Of a stretch of DNA of 27,086 nt, positions 5,951-14,342 are shown in pieces; the first letter of the stretch is position 1; the number at the start of each line of letters is the position of its first letter. The position numbers were made by a program, and so were the translations under genes. This stretch comes from JAWLGW01 sp964569055. Lineage in GTDB: Bacteria > Planctomycetota > J058. A model generated the notes under the pieces. That model did no database searches. It saw nothing but the letters and a program-made list of their open reading frames with translations, and had not been told where the DNA came from. Where the stretch lies: the NCBI GenBank assembly GCA_964569055.1, contig CAZMSZ010000055.1, forward strand, positions 1 to 27,086, written 5' to 3'.

Positions 5951-8900
5951 ATGCAAGCCACCCCGCGCGGCGAGCCGGCCGGGATCGGGTCGCTCGAGCC
6001 CCCGCCGGCGACCCCGGACGGCCCGCGCCGGGTGGCAGGCTACCGGCTGCTGATGCGCCTCGAGGCGCCCGCGGGCGAGCTGCACTACGCGGCCGACGAC
6101 GCGGGCGCCGAGGTGTTGCTCGAGCTGCACGCGATCGGCGCGCGGCGCGCCTCGCGCGGGCGCACGCTCGATCGCCTCGCGGCGCGACCCTGCCCCGAGC
6201 TCCCGGCCGTGCTCGCCTGGGGCGTCGAGCGCGAGCAGCTGTGGATCGCGCTCGAGCTGGTGGAGGGGCGCGACCTGTCGTCGATCGTGGCCACGCGGCG
6301 CCCCGCGCGGCTGACCGCCGCCGAGGCCCTGCACGTGATCGGGCGCTGCGCGCGAGCGCTCGCGGCGCTGCACGCGCTGGGCCGGGTGCACGGCGCGCTC
6401 GGAGGGCGTGAGGTGCTGCTCGGCCACGGCGGCGCGGTGCGCCTCACCACCCTCGGCGGCGCGCTCGCCCGCCAGCCGCCGCCCCCGCCGAGCGAGCTCG
6501 CCGCCCCCGAGGAGCGCCCGGGCGCCCCGGCCACGCAGGCAGGTGACGTCCACCGCCTCGCGCTCCTCGCCGCCGAGCTGCTCGGAGGCGGCGCGGCGCA
6601 ACACGCCGCGGACGACTGCGCCGATCCGCCCGCCCCAGCCGGCGCCCAGCCGAACCACCCGCTCGCGACCTTCGAGCTGTGCGACGAGACGCTGCCGCTC
6701 GATCGCCTGCGGCTGCTCCGCCGCGCCGCGGCGGAGCGCCCCGAGGAGCGCCCCACCGCGCAGGAGCTGGCCGAGGCGTTCGCCGCCGAGCTCGACGACC
6801 CGCTCGCGCTGGCCAGCCTGCGGCGCGCCGCGCTCCAGGCGGCCCCCGGCGCGGCGCCCGGGCCCCTGCTGCGGGGCGATCGCCTGGGCGCGTACCTGGT
6901 CGAGGACGAGCTCGGGCGCGGCGGCATGGGCGTGGTCTACCGCGCGCGCCACGAGCTGCTCGACCAGTGCGTGGCGCTCAAGGTGCTCATGCCCGGCCTG
7001 CTGGCGAGCGACACCGTGCGGGCCCGCTTCCTGCGCGAGGCGCGCCTGGGCGCGGCGCTGGCGCACCCCTGCATCGTCCCGGTCCTCGACGCGGGGACGG
7101 CGCGAGGGCTCGACTACCTCGCCATGGAGCTGGTCGACGGCGAGCCGCTCCAGGCCGCCCTCGCGCGCCGCGGCCGCGACGAGCGGGTGCGCCTGTTCGT
7201 CGCGCTGTGCGACGGGGTGCAGCACGCGCACCTGCGCGGGGTGGTCCACCGCGACCTCAAGCCCGAGAACGTGCTCGTCCAGCCCGACGGCACCCCCAGG
7301 ATCCTCGACTTCGGCGTGGCCCGCCGGATCGACGCCGGCGCCGGCACGCTCACCACCTCGGGCGCGTGGCTGGGCACCGCGCTCTACATGGCGCCCGAGC
7401 AGGTGGTCGACCCCCAGGCGGTCGACGTGCGGAGCGACGTGTACGCCCTCGGCACCATGCTCTACGAGGCCCTGGCCGGGGTGGCGCCGTTCCAGGGCGG
7501 CCTGTTCGAGGTCCTGCAGCGCAAGCAGCAGGAGGACGCGCCGCCCCTGCGCGAGCGGCGCCGCACCGCTCCCGACGCGGGCGGCTGCGCCGTGCCCTGC
7601 GAGCTCGAGGCGGTGTGCGCGCGCGCCCTCGAGCGCGACCCGGCCGCGCGCTACCAGTCGGCCCTCGAGCTGCGACGCGACCTCGAGCGGGTGCTCGCGG
7701 GGGAGCCGGTGTCGGCGCTGCGCCTCAGCCCGCTGCGGCGGGCGCGCCGCTGGATGCGCCGGCGCCGCCGCGCCCTCGCGGCGGGCGCCTTCGCCGCCGC
7801 GCTCGCGCTCGGGTCGCTCGGCGTGGAGGCCGCGCTCGAGGCCTCGCGGCGACGCGCGCTCCTGGCGCAGGTGGACGCGCTCGCCCAGGCGGCGGCGCAG
7901 GCGCTCGAGCGACGGGCGCCGGGGGAGGCCGCCGCGCGCCTCGAGCTCGCCCGCGAGCTGCTCGAGGGCGAGCCCGCCGTCGCCGCGGGCGAGCCGCTCG
8001 CGGGCGCCCGCCTCGGCGCCTGGGCCGAGGCGGCCCGGGGCGCTCAGGCGCGGCTGCGCGTCGACGCCCTCCTCGAGCGCGGCGCGGCGGCGCTCGAGGC
8101 GGCGCGGGCGCTCGAGCCCGCCTCCGCCTGGCCCGAGCCGGGCGGCCCCGACCTCCGGGCGCCCGACGAGCGCGCCCGGCGCGAGCAGCTGCAGCAGGCG
8201 CGCAGCCTCCTGGAGGAGGCGCAGCGCCTCGCCCCCAGGCGGGCCGACGTGCGCGACGCGCTGGCGCGGACCTACGCGCAGCTCGGCCGGCTGGAGGAGC
8301 TCGAGGCGCAGCGCCGGACGCTGGAGGAGCGCCAGCGGGCGGCGGCCGAGCACGTGACGGCCGCGCGGCGTCACCTCGCGAGCGGCGCGCTCGACGAGGC
8401 GCGCGGCGCGTTCGAGCGCGCGCTCGGCCTCGACGGGAGCTCGCTCGGCGCGCGCGAGGGGCTGCGCGAGGTCGAGCGCGGGCTGCTGGCGCGCGCCCAG
8501 CGCGAGCGCGCGGAGCGGGCGCTCGCGGCGCTGCACGCGGCGCGGGCCGCGCTCGCGCGCGGCGCGCCGGCCGAGGCGCGCGCCTACACCGAGCAGGCCC
8601 GGGCCGTCGTCGACGCGCTCGACGCCCCCGGCGTGTGGCTCGAGGTGTGGCGCGAGGCGGCCGAGCACGTCGCGGCCAGCGACCGCCACGAGCGGCTCGG
8701 GCGCGCGGAGCGAGCGCTGCGAAACGCCGAGGCCGCCCTGCGCGAGGCGCGCGCCGCCTTCGTGGCCGGGGAGCCCGCCAGCACCGTGCGGGCCGCCTAC
8801 TTCGCGGCGCTGGAGCACGTGGCCACGGCGGCCGAGCTCGCCCCGAGCCACGGGGGAGCCGGCGAGGCCCTGGAGGAGGTCGGCGCCGAGCTGGCCACGG

Positions 8901-9394
8901 TCCTGATCCACAGCGGCCAGGCGGCCCTCGCGGCCGCGCTCCGCCACGCGCTGGCGCTCCCGGACGGCCCGGTCGCGCTCCCGCGCGATCAGCATCTCGA
9001 GGTGGTCGAGGTCGACCGCGTCACCGCCGCCCGCGCGCTCGGCGGCGAGCTCGAGCTCTCGCCGAGCCGCGCCCTCGCCGCCCTGCGCCAGCGGATCCGC
9101 GCCGAGGCGCCGTCGCGGCGCCTGCGGGTCGAGGTCCGGACCGACGTGGCGCGCACCGACGCGGGCGCGCGGCTGCTGCTGCGGGCGCTGGTGCTCCGGG
9201 CCGAGGATCGGACCGCCGGCACGATCGGGCCGCCTCGCGAGCTGCCGGTCGACCCGCCGCGCGAGCGCCGCGTCCAGCTCGAGCCCGACGGGCGGCGCCG
9301 GGTGGCGCCCTGGGAGGAGAGCGTCAACCTCGACGCCGCCGCCCTCGAGGCGCGGGTCGTGGCGGCCGCGCGCGAGTTGCTCGGGCTGCGATAG
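5951..9394 (+). CDS. Receptor-like Ser/Thr kinase with N-terminal pseudokinase domain fused to an active kinase
   Basis: 1147 residues from the ATG at 5951 (no clear Shine-Dalgarno, so the start is uncertain). Residues ~25-290 have the layout of a kinase domain but have lost its catalytic residues: HGA (147-149) replaces HRD, LTTLGG replaces the DFG region, and no glycine-rich loop or VAxK is seen. Residues ~313-590 are a complete Hanks-type (PknB-like) kinase: GRGGMG (322-327), catalytic lysine K344 in ALKVL, HRDLKPEN (D435), DFG (D453), APEQ (481-484) and SDVYALG. A basic stretch (RRARRWMRRRRRA) precedes one membrane helix (~611-632), so both kinase domains face the cytoplasm and the ~500 C-terminal residues (Arg/Glu/Ala helical repeats, then a more globular end) lie outside. 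Predicted ATP-dependent protein kinase; substrate unknown. Confidence 0.9.
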   Translation: MQATPRGEPAGIGSLEPPPATPDGPRRVAGYRLLMRLEAPAGELHYAADDAGAEVLLELHAIGARRASRGRTLDRLAARPCPELPAVLAWGVEREQLWIALELVEGRDLSSIVATRRPARLTAAEALHVIGRCARALAALHALGRVHGALGGREVLLGHGGAVRLTTLGGALARQPPPPPSELAAPEERPGAPATQAGDVHRLALLAAELLGGGAAQHAADDCADPPAPAGAQPNHPLATFELCDETLPLDRLRLLRRAAAERPEERPTAQELAEAFAAELDDPLALASLRRAALQAAPGAAPGPLLRGDRLGAYLVEDELGRGGMGVVYRARHELLDQCVALKVLMPGLLASDTVRARFLREARLGAALAHPCIVPVLDAGTARGLDYLAMELVDGEPLQAALARRGRDERVRLFVALCDGVQHAHLRGVVHRDLKPENVLVQPDGTPRILDFGVARRIDAGAGTLTTSGAWLGTALYMAPEQVVDPQAVDVRSDVYALGTMLYEALAGVAPFQGGLFEVLQRKQQEDAPPLRERRRTAPDAGGCAVPCELEAVCARALERDPAARYQSALELRRDLERVLAGEPVSALRLSPLRRARRWMRRRRRALAAGAFAAALALGSLGVEAALEASRRRALLAQVDALAQAAAQALERRAPGEAAARLELARELLEGEPAVAAGEPLAGARLGAWAEAARGAQARLRVDALLERGAAALEAARALEPASAWPEPGGPDLRAPDERARREQLQQARSLLEEAQRLAPRRADVRDALARTYAQLGRLEELEAQRRTLEERQRAAAEHVTAARRHLASGALDEARGAFERALGLDGSSLGAREGLREVERGLLARAQRERAERALAALHAARAALARGAPAEARAYTEQARAVVDALDAPGVWLEVWREAAEHVAASDRHERLGRAERALRNAEAALREARAAFVAGEPASTVRAAYFAALEHVATAAELAPSHGGAGEALEEVGAELATVLIHSGQAALAAALRHALALPDGPVALPRDQHLEVVEVDRVTAARALGGELELSPSRALAALRQRIRAEAPSRRLRVEVRTDVARTDAGARLLLRALVLRAEDRTAGTIGPPRELPVDPPRERRVQLEPDGRRRVAPWEESVNLDAAALEARVVAAARELLGLR

Positions 9395-9532
9395 TGCGCG
9401 CCGGCCATCGCCCCGCCCCGCGCCACACGAAGCGGCGCCCTCTTTGCGAGACCTTCACGAGCGGCCGCCCTCGCAGGCCAACCGGGGCGCCCATCGTTGT
9501 AGACTCCCGCGCCCCGGCAGGAGGAGCGCGTC

Positions 9533-10180
9533 GTGTTCATCGACCGGATCGTGCAGTGGTTCTTGCCCCGCGAGGCGAAGTTCTTCGTCTACATCGAGTC
9601 CATGGCCCGGAACATGAAGGTCAGCGCGGACGCGTTCGCCGAGCTGTGCCAGGCGGAGGGGCGCCAGGGCTTCGAGGAGATCGCGGAGCGACTGCGGGCC
9701 CTCGAGCACGAGAACGACGAGATCGCCCACGTCATCTACGAGGAGCTCGACAAGACCTTCGTCACGCCGATCGACCGCGAGGACCTGCACGCGCTCACCT
9801 CGAGCGTGGACGACGTGATCGACATGATCGAGTCGTGCTCCTCGCGCATCCTGGTCTATCACCTGCGCGAGCTGACCGACCCCATGCGCGAGATGATCGG
9901 GCTGCTCCGCGACGCAGCGCACGAGATCGCGGCCTGCCTGATCGCCCTCCACGACCTCGGCAAGCTCGAGCAGATCCAGGTCCACGTGATCCGGGTCAAC
10001 TCGCTCGAGAACGAGGCGGACGTCGTCTACCGCCGCGCCCTCAGCAAGCTGTTCGAGGCGCCGACCGACGCCGTCGAGCTGGTCCGGGAGAAGGAGATCC
10101 TCGATCAGCTCGAGAAGGCGGTCGACGCCTGCGAGGACGTGATGGACCTGATCCGCTCGGTGGTCGTCAAGAATGCTTGA
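9533..10180 (+). CDS. DUF47 family phosphate-transport accessory protein (PhoU-like)
   Basis: 215 residues from a GTG at 9533, with GGAGGAG just upstream at 9519-9525 and a possible -10 (TAGACT, 9500-9505). The sequence FLPREAKFFVYIESMARNM at the start, the all-helical body with acidic ExxxD patterns (EHENDEIAHVIYEELDKTF, PIDREDLHAL) and the length match the DUF47 family, which is related to PhoU and usually encoded next to PiT phosphate transporters. Its role is thought to be control of, or partnership with, the transporter at the inner face of the membrane. The last 8 bases overlap the PiT gene start (10173), so the two are probably co-translated. Confidence 0.93.
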   Translation: MFIDRIVQWFLPREAKFFVYIESMARNMKVSADAFAELCQAEGRQGFEEIAERLRALEHENDEIAHVIYEELDKTFVTPIDREDLHALTSSVDDVIDMIESCSSRILVYHLRELTDPMREMIGLLRDAAHEIAACLIALHDLGKLEQIQVHVIRVNSLENEADVVYRRALSKLFEAPTDAVELVREKEILDQLEKAVDACEDVMDLIRSVVVKNA

Positions 10181-11255
10181 CCCGTTCGTGCTGCTGGTGG
10201 CCGTGATCGTGCTCGCGGTCGTCTTCGACTACATCAACGGCTTCCACGACACGGCCAACGCCATCGCCACGGTGGTGTCGACCAATGTGCTCTCGCCGCG
10301 CTCGGCGATCCTGATGGCGGCCGCGTTCAACTTCGTGGGCGCGTTCTTGGGGACGGGGGTGGCGGAGACGATCGGCGGCGGGATCGCCGACCCGATCTCG
10401 GTCACCCAGACCGTGGTGCTCGCGGCGCTCGCCGGCGCGATCCTGTGGAACCTCGTGACGTGGTACTTCGCCATCCCCTCCAGCTCGTCGCACGCGCTCG
10501 TGGGCGGGATCGTGGGCGCGGTGTGGGGGCATCGCGTCCTCGACGAGAACGCCGGCGCCGGCGCCACGCTGTACACGCTGGCGACCTCGTCCGGCGTGAC
10601 GAAGGTCGCCCTCGCCCTGGTGTGCTCACCGCTGGCCGGGCTGCTGATCGGCCTGATCGTCATGGGCACGCTGCTGTGGATCATCCGCCACGTGGCGCCC
10701 GCCCGGGTCAACCGCGCCTTCCGCTCGCTCCAGCTGGTCTCGGCCGCGAGCATGGCCCTCTCGCACGGCTCGAACGACGCGCAGAAGGCGATGGGGATCT
10801 GCACCATGGCGCTCCTCGCCTACTACAGCCGCTTCCCCAAGGGCACGCCCGGCTGGCTGGACCTCAGCGCCTGGCAGCAGGACGGCGCCATGCACGTCCC
10901 GACCTGGGTGATCGTGCTGTGCGCCACCGCCATGGCCATGGGCACCGCCGCCGGCGGCTGGCGGATCATGAAGACGGTCGGCCACAAGATCATCCGCCTG
11001 CGGCCGATCCACGGCTTCGCCGCCGAGTCCGCCGCGGCCACCGTGATCCTGCTCTCGAGCGCGCTGCACGCCCCGGTCTCGACCACCCACGTGATCTCGT
11101 CCGCGATCATGGGCGTGGGCGCGTCCAAGCGCGCCTCCGCGGTGCGCTGGGGCGTGGCGGGGCACATGTTCGTAGCCTGGGTGCTCACGATCCCGGTCTC
11201 CGCGGTCGTGGCGCTCGTGGTCTACGTGGGCGCGCGGAGCGTCCTCGGCGGGTGA
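10173..11255 (+). CDS. pit: PiT family inorganic phosphate transporter
   Basis: 360 residues from the ATG at 10173, overlapping the DUF47 gene by 8 nt. It carries the two PiT signature segments: FDYINGFHDTANAIATVVST near the N-terminus and, near the C-terminus, APVSTTHVISSAIMGVGASK, plus SHGSNDAQKAMGI in the middle. About ten hydrophobic spans fill the chain. PiT proteins carry inorganic phosphate, usually as a metal-phosphate complex with protons or sodium, across the inner membrane with low affinity. No Pho box is obvious upstream of the operon. The stop overlaps the start of the following lipoprotein gene (GTGA). Confidence 0.95.
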   Translation: MLDPFVLLVAVIVLAVVFDYINGFHDTANAIATVVSTNVLSPRSAILMAAAFNFVGAFLGTGVAETIGGGIADPISVTQTVVLAALAGAILWNLVTWYFAIPSSSSHALVGGIVGAVWGHRVLDENAGAGATLYTLATSSGVTKVALALVCSPLAGLLIGLIVMGTLLWIIRHVAPARVNRAFRSLQLVSAASMALSHGSNDAQKAMGICTMALLAYYSRFPKGTPGWLDLSAWQQDGAMHVPTWVIVLCATAMAMGTAAGGWRIMKTVGHKIIRLRPIHGFAAESAAATVILLSSALHAPVSTTHVISSAIMGVGASKRASAVRWGVAGHMFVAWVLTIPVSAVVALVVYVGARSVLGG

Positions 11256-11977
11256 GCCTGCGCCCCCGGAGACGAGCCGCCTTGGCCGCCGGGCTGGTGG
11301 CGTCGCTGCTCGGCTGCGCCGCGCCCGGGTCGCGCCCCGACCCCGCCACCTCGGCCGCGGCCGCGACGGCGCCGCGCGGCCCCGATCTGAACCCGTTCGT
11401 GCTCGACGTCCTGCGGCGCTACCCGACCGACGGGAGCCACGGTTACCACTGGCCCGCCCCCGGCACGAGCGCCTGGGAGGGCACTCCGCACCCGGTGCGC
11501 TACGGCGCGGCGCGCCTGACCGACGGCGACCCGCAGCGGCGCTCCTACTGCTGCGGCCTCACGTTCGCCGTGTACGTCGAGGCGCTGCTCGCCGCCAACG
11601 CAGGCTCCCCGGTGCCGGGGCTCGCGGCCGACGAGCTGCACGAGCTGCGCCTGCGCTTCTTCGGCGACTCGAGCGCCGGCGAGCGCCGGCGTCTGGTCGA
11701 GTTCGCGCTGACCTCGCTGGGGCTGGGGCGGACCGTCACGCCCGACGAGGCGCGGCCCGGCGACTTCGTGCAGCTGTGGCGCCGCTCCGGCAGCGGGCAC
11801 CAGGCGGTGTTCATCAACTGGGTGTGGGACGGCGACCGCCGGGCGGGCCTGACCTACTGGTCCTCACAGCCATCCACCCACGGGATCGGCTACCGGACCG
11901 AGTGGTTCGAAGGCGAGGCGGGGGTCGACCCCGAGCAGCTGTTCCTGGTGCGCGCGGAGTGGCCCGTGCGCCGCTGA
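11252..11977 (+). CDS. Lipoprotein with a possible NlpC/P60 or CHAP-like papain fold
   Basis: 241 residues from a GTG at 11252, which overlaps the PiT stop as GTGA. The start is confirmed by a lipoprotein signal: basic MSLRPRRRAALAAGLVASLLGC with cysteine 22. The mature part has SYCCGLTFAVYVEALL, then PGDFVQLWRRSGSGHQAVFINWVW, then YWSSQPSTHGIGY. A Cys at a helix start, followed by GDFV and GHQAVF, is the order seen in NlpC/P60 and CHAP cysteine peptidases/amidases (Cys, then His after a G-D-x-V strand). The Cys and His are visible; assignment to that superfamily is my inference. It is an unusual third member of a phosphate-uptake operon. It may act on peptidoglycan or another envelope amide, or may simply be co-transcribed. 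Confidence 0.8.
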   Translation: MSLRPRRRAALAAGLVASLLGCAAPGSRPDPATSAAAATAPRGPDLNPFVLDVLRRYPTDGSHGYHWPAPGTSAWEGTPHPVRYGAARLTDGDPQRRSYCCGLTFAVYVEALLAANAGSPVPGLAADELHELRLRFFGDSSAGERRRLVEFALTSLGLGRTVTPDEARPGDFVQLWRRSGSGHQAVFINWVWDGDRRAGLTYWSSQPSTHGIGYRTEWFEGEAGVDPEQLFLVRAEWPVRR

Positions 11978-11981
11978 GCGG

Positions 11982-12398
11982 TCAGCTCGCGAGCCGGACC
12001 ACCGTCGAGCCGCGGGTGGTGCGGCCGAGGACCACCTGCCCGCGCTCCGAGAGGGCGTCGACGTAGTCGTGCATGACGCGCGAGTCGAGCTGGAACTCCC
12101 GCGAGAGCCGCTCGACGGTGCGCGAGCCATGGAGCGAGAGGTGCAGCAACAGCTCTTGCGCCGTCAGGCCGCTGGGATCGACCGCGACGGGGCCGTCGGT
12201 GCGCACCCGCTCCTCCTCGGCCTCCCGAGCGGCGAGGATGGCGAGGATCTCCTGGACGTAGCTGTGGCGCTCCACATGGTCGGGGCAGTAGGGCTTCCCC
12301 TCGCGTGTGCTGCCGGTGCAGTTGGGCTCGGCGCACGCGCGGCTGGAGGTGCTGCTGCCGCTCGCGAACGCGAGGACGTCGATCGTGCGGGGACGCAT
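11982..12398 (-). CDS. Small protein with a zinc-site-like motif and winged-helix-like C-terminus
   Basis: 138 residues from the ATG at 12398 with a weak ribosome site. Residues 22-41 hold CAEPNCTGSTREGKPYCPDH, a Cys-x4-Cys-x10-Cys-x2-His arrangement likely to bind zinc. Residues ~82-138 (LTAQELLLHLSLHGSRTVER..., then LDSRVMHDYVDALSERGQVV and a final GRTTRGSTVVRL) look like a winged helix-turn-helix with a wing hairpin, as in MarR/ArsR-type regulators. Together these suggest a DNA-binding regulator, unproven. It converges on the lipoprotein gene with only 4 bp between stops. Its start lies 6 bp from an imperfect palindrome (12404-12454). Confidence 0.75.
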   Translation of the reverse strand: MRPRTIDVLAFASGSSTSSRACAEPNCTGSTREGKPYCPDHVERHSYVQEILAILAAREAEEERVRTDGPVAVDPSGLTAQELLLHLSLHGSRTVERLSREFQLDSRVMHDYVDALSERGQVVLGRTTRGSTVVRLAS

Positions 12399-12746
12399 GA
12401 GGGCTAACCTGGCCTTCCCGACCCTGAGGTTGACTTGGAGCCGCCGTTAGCAATATGCGTGCCTCGTCATGACTGCCGCCCTGGACTCGATTTGAGGCGG
12501 CGACCCCTGACGACGGCGAACGATTTGGTACGGCCGGTTCGCTCGCCTGATCGGACAAAGCCGGAGTTATGCGCAGCTTCGGCTCGAGGAACAGACGTAA
12601 CATGCCTGACTGCAATAGCTCTCTCCGTTCGTGCACGTTTTCGTGCGCTATGGCTCGGACAGCCGTGGCTCGTTGGGGCGGTGGTGACCTCCGTTTCGGG
12701 TTCGGATCATGGTCTCGTTCGAAATCCGTAGCGCCGAGGCGAATCC
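12399..12746. other. Gene-free divergent region, lower GC, with a possible promoter for the RluA gene
   Basis: 348 bp with visibly more A/T than its surroundings. TTGACT (12430-12435) and TATGCG (12454-12459) are separated by 18 bp and read toward the RluA-family gene, which would leave a leader of about 280 nt. Other structure: imperfect palindrome at 12404-12454 and a small hairpin GCACG-TTTT-CGTGC at 12633-12646. Short open frames here show no coding character. I see no known riboswitch or RNA gene. Confidence 0.35.
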
Positions 12747-13697
12747 GTGCCGCCGCGTGAGTTCCTGGTGAGCGTCGGCGAAGACGGGAGCCGACTCGAG
12801 ACGTTCCTGCGCAAGCAGCTGGGGCTGGCGCGCCCGCTGGCCCTCAAGGCGCTCCGCAAGGGCTGGGTCCGGGTGGACGGCAAGCGCGCGCGAGCGGATC
12901 GGAGGCTCGCGGCGGGCGAGCGGGTGCGGATCACGAACTACGCCCTGCCGATCCCCGCCCTCGAGGAGCGCGCGCCGACGAACGCGGCCCCGCCCGCCGA
13001 GGAGGTCGCGCGCGCCGCGGCGAGCGTCCGGCTCGAGGCGCCCGACCTGATCGTCTCGGCCAAGCCGGCCGGGGTGGTCGTGCACCGGGGGAGCGGGCAC
13101 CCCTACGGCTGGATCGACCTGCTCGGGGCGGCCTTCGGCGAGGCGCTGACGCCGGTGGGGCGGCTCGATCGGGACACGTCCGGGCTGCTCCTGTTGGCGC
13201 GGGGCCGGGCCGCGGCGCGCCTCCTGTTCGAGGCCCTGCGCGCCGGCCGGGTCCAGCGCACCTATCAGGCCCTGGCCGCCGGGCGCGTCCGCGATGCCGA
13301 AGGTCGGATCGACCTGCCGCTGGTCAAGGAGGGCGCGGCGGGGCGCGAGCGCATGAGCGCCGCCGCGGGCGACGCTGGGCGGCCTGCGGTCACGCGCTAT
13401 CGCGTCGTGCGGCGACTCGCCGGCGCGACGCTCCTCGAGGTGCGGATCGACACCGGCCGCACGCACCAGATCCGGGCCCACCTCGCCGCGGTGGGTCACC
13501 CGCTGCTCGGGGACCCGCGCTACGCCGACGCGGCCGCGCGGCGGCTCGCGGCGCGGGCCGACCTCGGGCGGCTGTTCCTCCACGCCGGGGAGCTGAGCTT
13601 CCCGCGCCTCGAGGAGGGGCGCCTCGCGCCCGGGGAGCAGCGCTGCGTCGAGCCCCTCCCCGCAGCGCTCGACCGCGCCTTGGCGGCGCTGGAGTAA
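12747..13697 (+). CDS. RluA-family 23S rRNA-type pseudouridine synthase
   Basis: 316 residues from a GTG at 12747 with GAGG about 8 nt upstream. Residues ~8-62 form an S4 RNA-binding domain (SRLETFLRKQLGLARPLALKAL...VRVDGKRARADRRLAAGERV). The catalytic domain follows: KPAGVVVHRG (106-115), GRLDRDTSGLLLLA with catalytic aspartate D141, and GRTHQIRAHLAAVGHPLLGDPRY. Enzymes of this family isomerise specific uridines in rRNA or tRNA to pseudouridine. The S4 domain and length fit RluC/RluD-type members, but I cannot choose the target. A small oddity is Gly before RLD where RluA members usually have His. The ECF sigma operon follows 66 bp downstream. Confidence 0.92.
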   Translation: MPPREFLVSVGEDGSRLETFLRKQLGLARPLALKALRKGWVRVDGKRARADRRLAAGERVRITNYALPIPALEERAPTNAAPPAEEVARAAASVRLEAPDLIVSAKPAGVVVHRGSGHPYGWIDLLGAAFGEALTPVGRLDRDTSGLLLLARGRAAARLLFEALRAGRVQRTYQALAAGRVRDAEGRIDLPLVKEGAAGRERMSAAAGDAGRPAVTRYRVVRRLAGATLLEVRIDTGRTHQIRAHLAAVGHPLLGDPRYADAAARRLAARADLGRLFLHAGELSFPRLEEGRLAPGEQRCVEPLPAALDRALAALE

Positions 13698-13763
13698 GCT
13701 CACCGCCCCGGCGGGAGACCCGCTCCGACCCGAGCCGCGTCCCACTCGGAGCGTGGAGGAGTC

Positions 13764-14342
13764 TTGGCGAGCGACGAGGAGCTGCTCGAGCGCTGGCGGC
13801 GGGGGGAGCCCGCGGCCATGGACGTCCTCGTCGACCGGCACGCCGGGGCGGTCTACGCGTTCGCGCTCCGCTTCTTGGGGGACCCCGCGCTGGCCGAGGA
13901 CCTGACCCAGGAGGTCTGGGTGCGCGTGCTCCGGCGCGCCGACGGCTTCGCGGGGCGCGCCCGCTTCACCACCTGGCTGTTCGCCGTGACCCGCAACGCC
14001 TGCCTCGACCACCACCGTCGCGCGCGTCGCAGCGGCGCGCCGACCCGCGACGAGGCTCGCCCGCTCGACGAGCTCGCGCATCCCGGCCCGTCGGTGCCCG
14101 AGCGCGCGGCGCGACGCGAGCTCTCGGCGCTGCTCGAGCGCGCCGTCGCCGCGCTCCCGCCCGAGCAGCGCGAGGTGTTCTTGCTGCGCGAGCAGACCGA
14201 CCTCTCGTTCCGCGAGATCGCGGCGGCCCTCGAGCTCCCGCGCGACACGGTCAAGAGCCGCATGCGCTACGCGCTCGAGCACGTGCGCCGCTTCGTCCGC
14301 GCCGCGGCCTCGCGCCAGGAGGCACCCACCCGTGGAGTGTGA
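13764..14342 (+). CDS. ECF-type RNA polymerase sigma factor
   Basis: 192 residues from a TTG at 13764, with GGAGGAG just upstream. Sigma region 2 spans ~20-90 (VDRHAGAVYAFALRFLGDPALAEDLTQEVWVRVLR, then FTTWLFAVTRNACLDHHRRAR). Region 4 spans ~125-178 (LPPEQREVFLLREQTDLSFREIAAALELPRDTVKSRMRYAL), a helix-turn-helix for the -35 element. There is no region 1 or 3, as usual for ECF sigmas. The end overlaps the anti-sigma gene by 11 nt, a normal arrangement for co-production. Signal and regulon are unknown. Confidence 0.95.
   Translation: MASDEELLERWRRGEPAAMDVLVDRHAGAVYAFALRFLGDPALAEDLTQEVWVRVLRRADGFAGRARFTTWLFAVTRNACLDHHRRARRSGAPTRDEARPLDELAHPGPSVPERAARRELSALLERAVAALPPEQREVFLLREQTDLSFREIAAALELPRDTVKSRMRYALEHVRRFVRAAASRQEAPTRGV

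Noticed and set aside
5936..8995. 1019-codon - strand open frame opposite the fused kinase
   Set aside because: Antisense shadow of a gene with complete kinase motifs; no domain or signal in the peptide.
6679..10206. 1175-codon + strand open frame overlapping the kinase and the DUF47 gene
   Set aside because: Out-of-frame Arg/Gly/Ala-rich reading crossing two well-supported genes.
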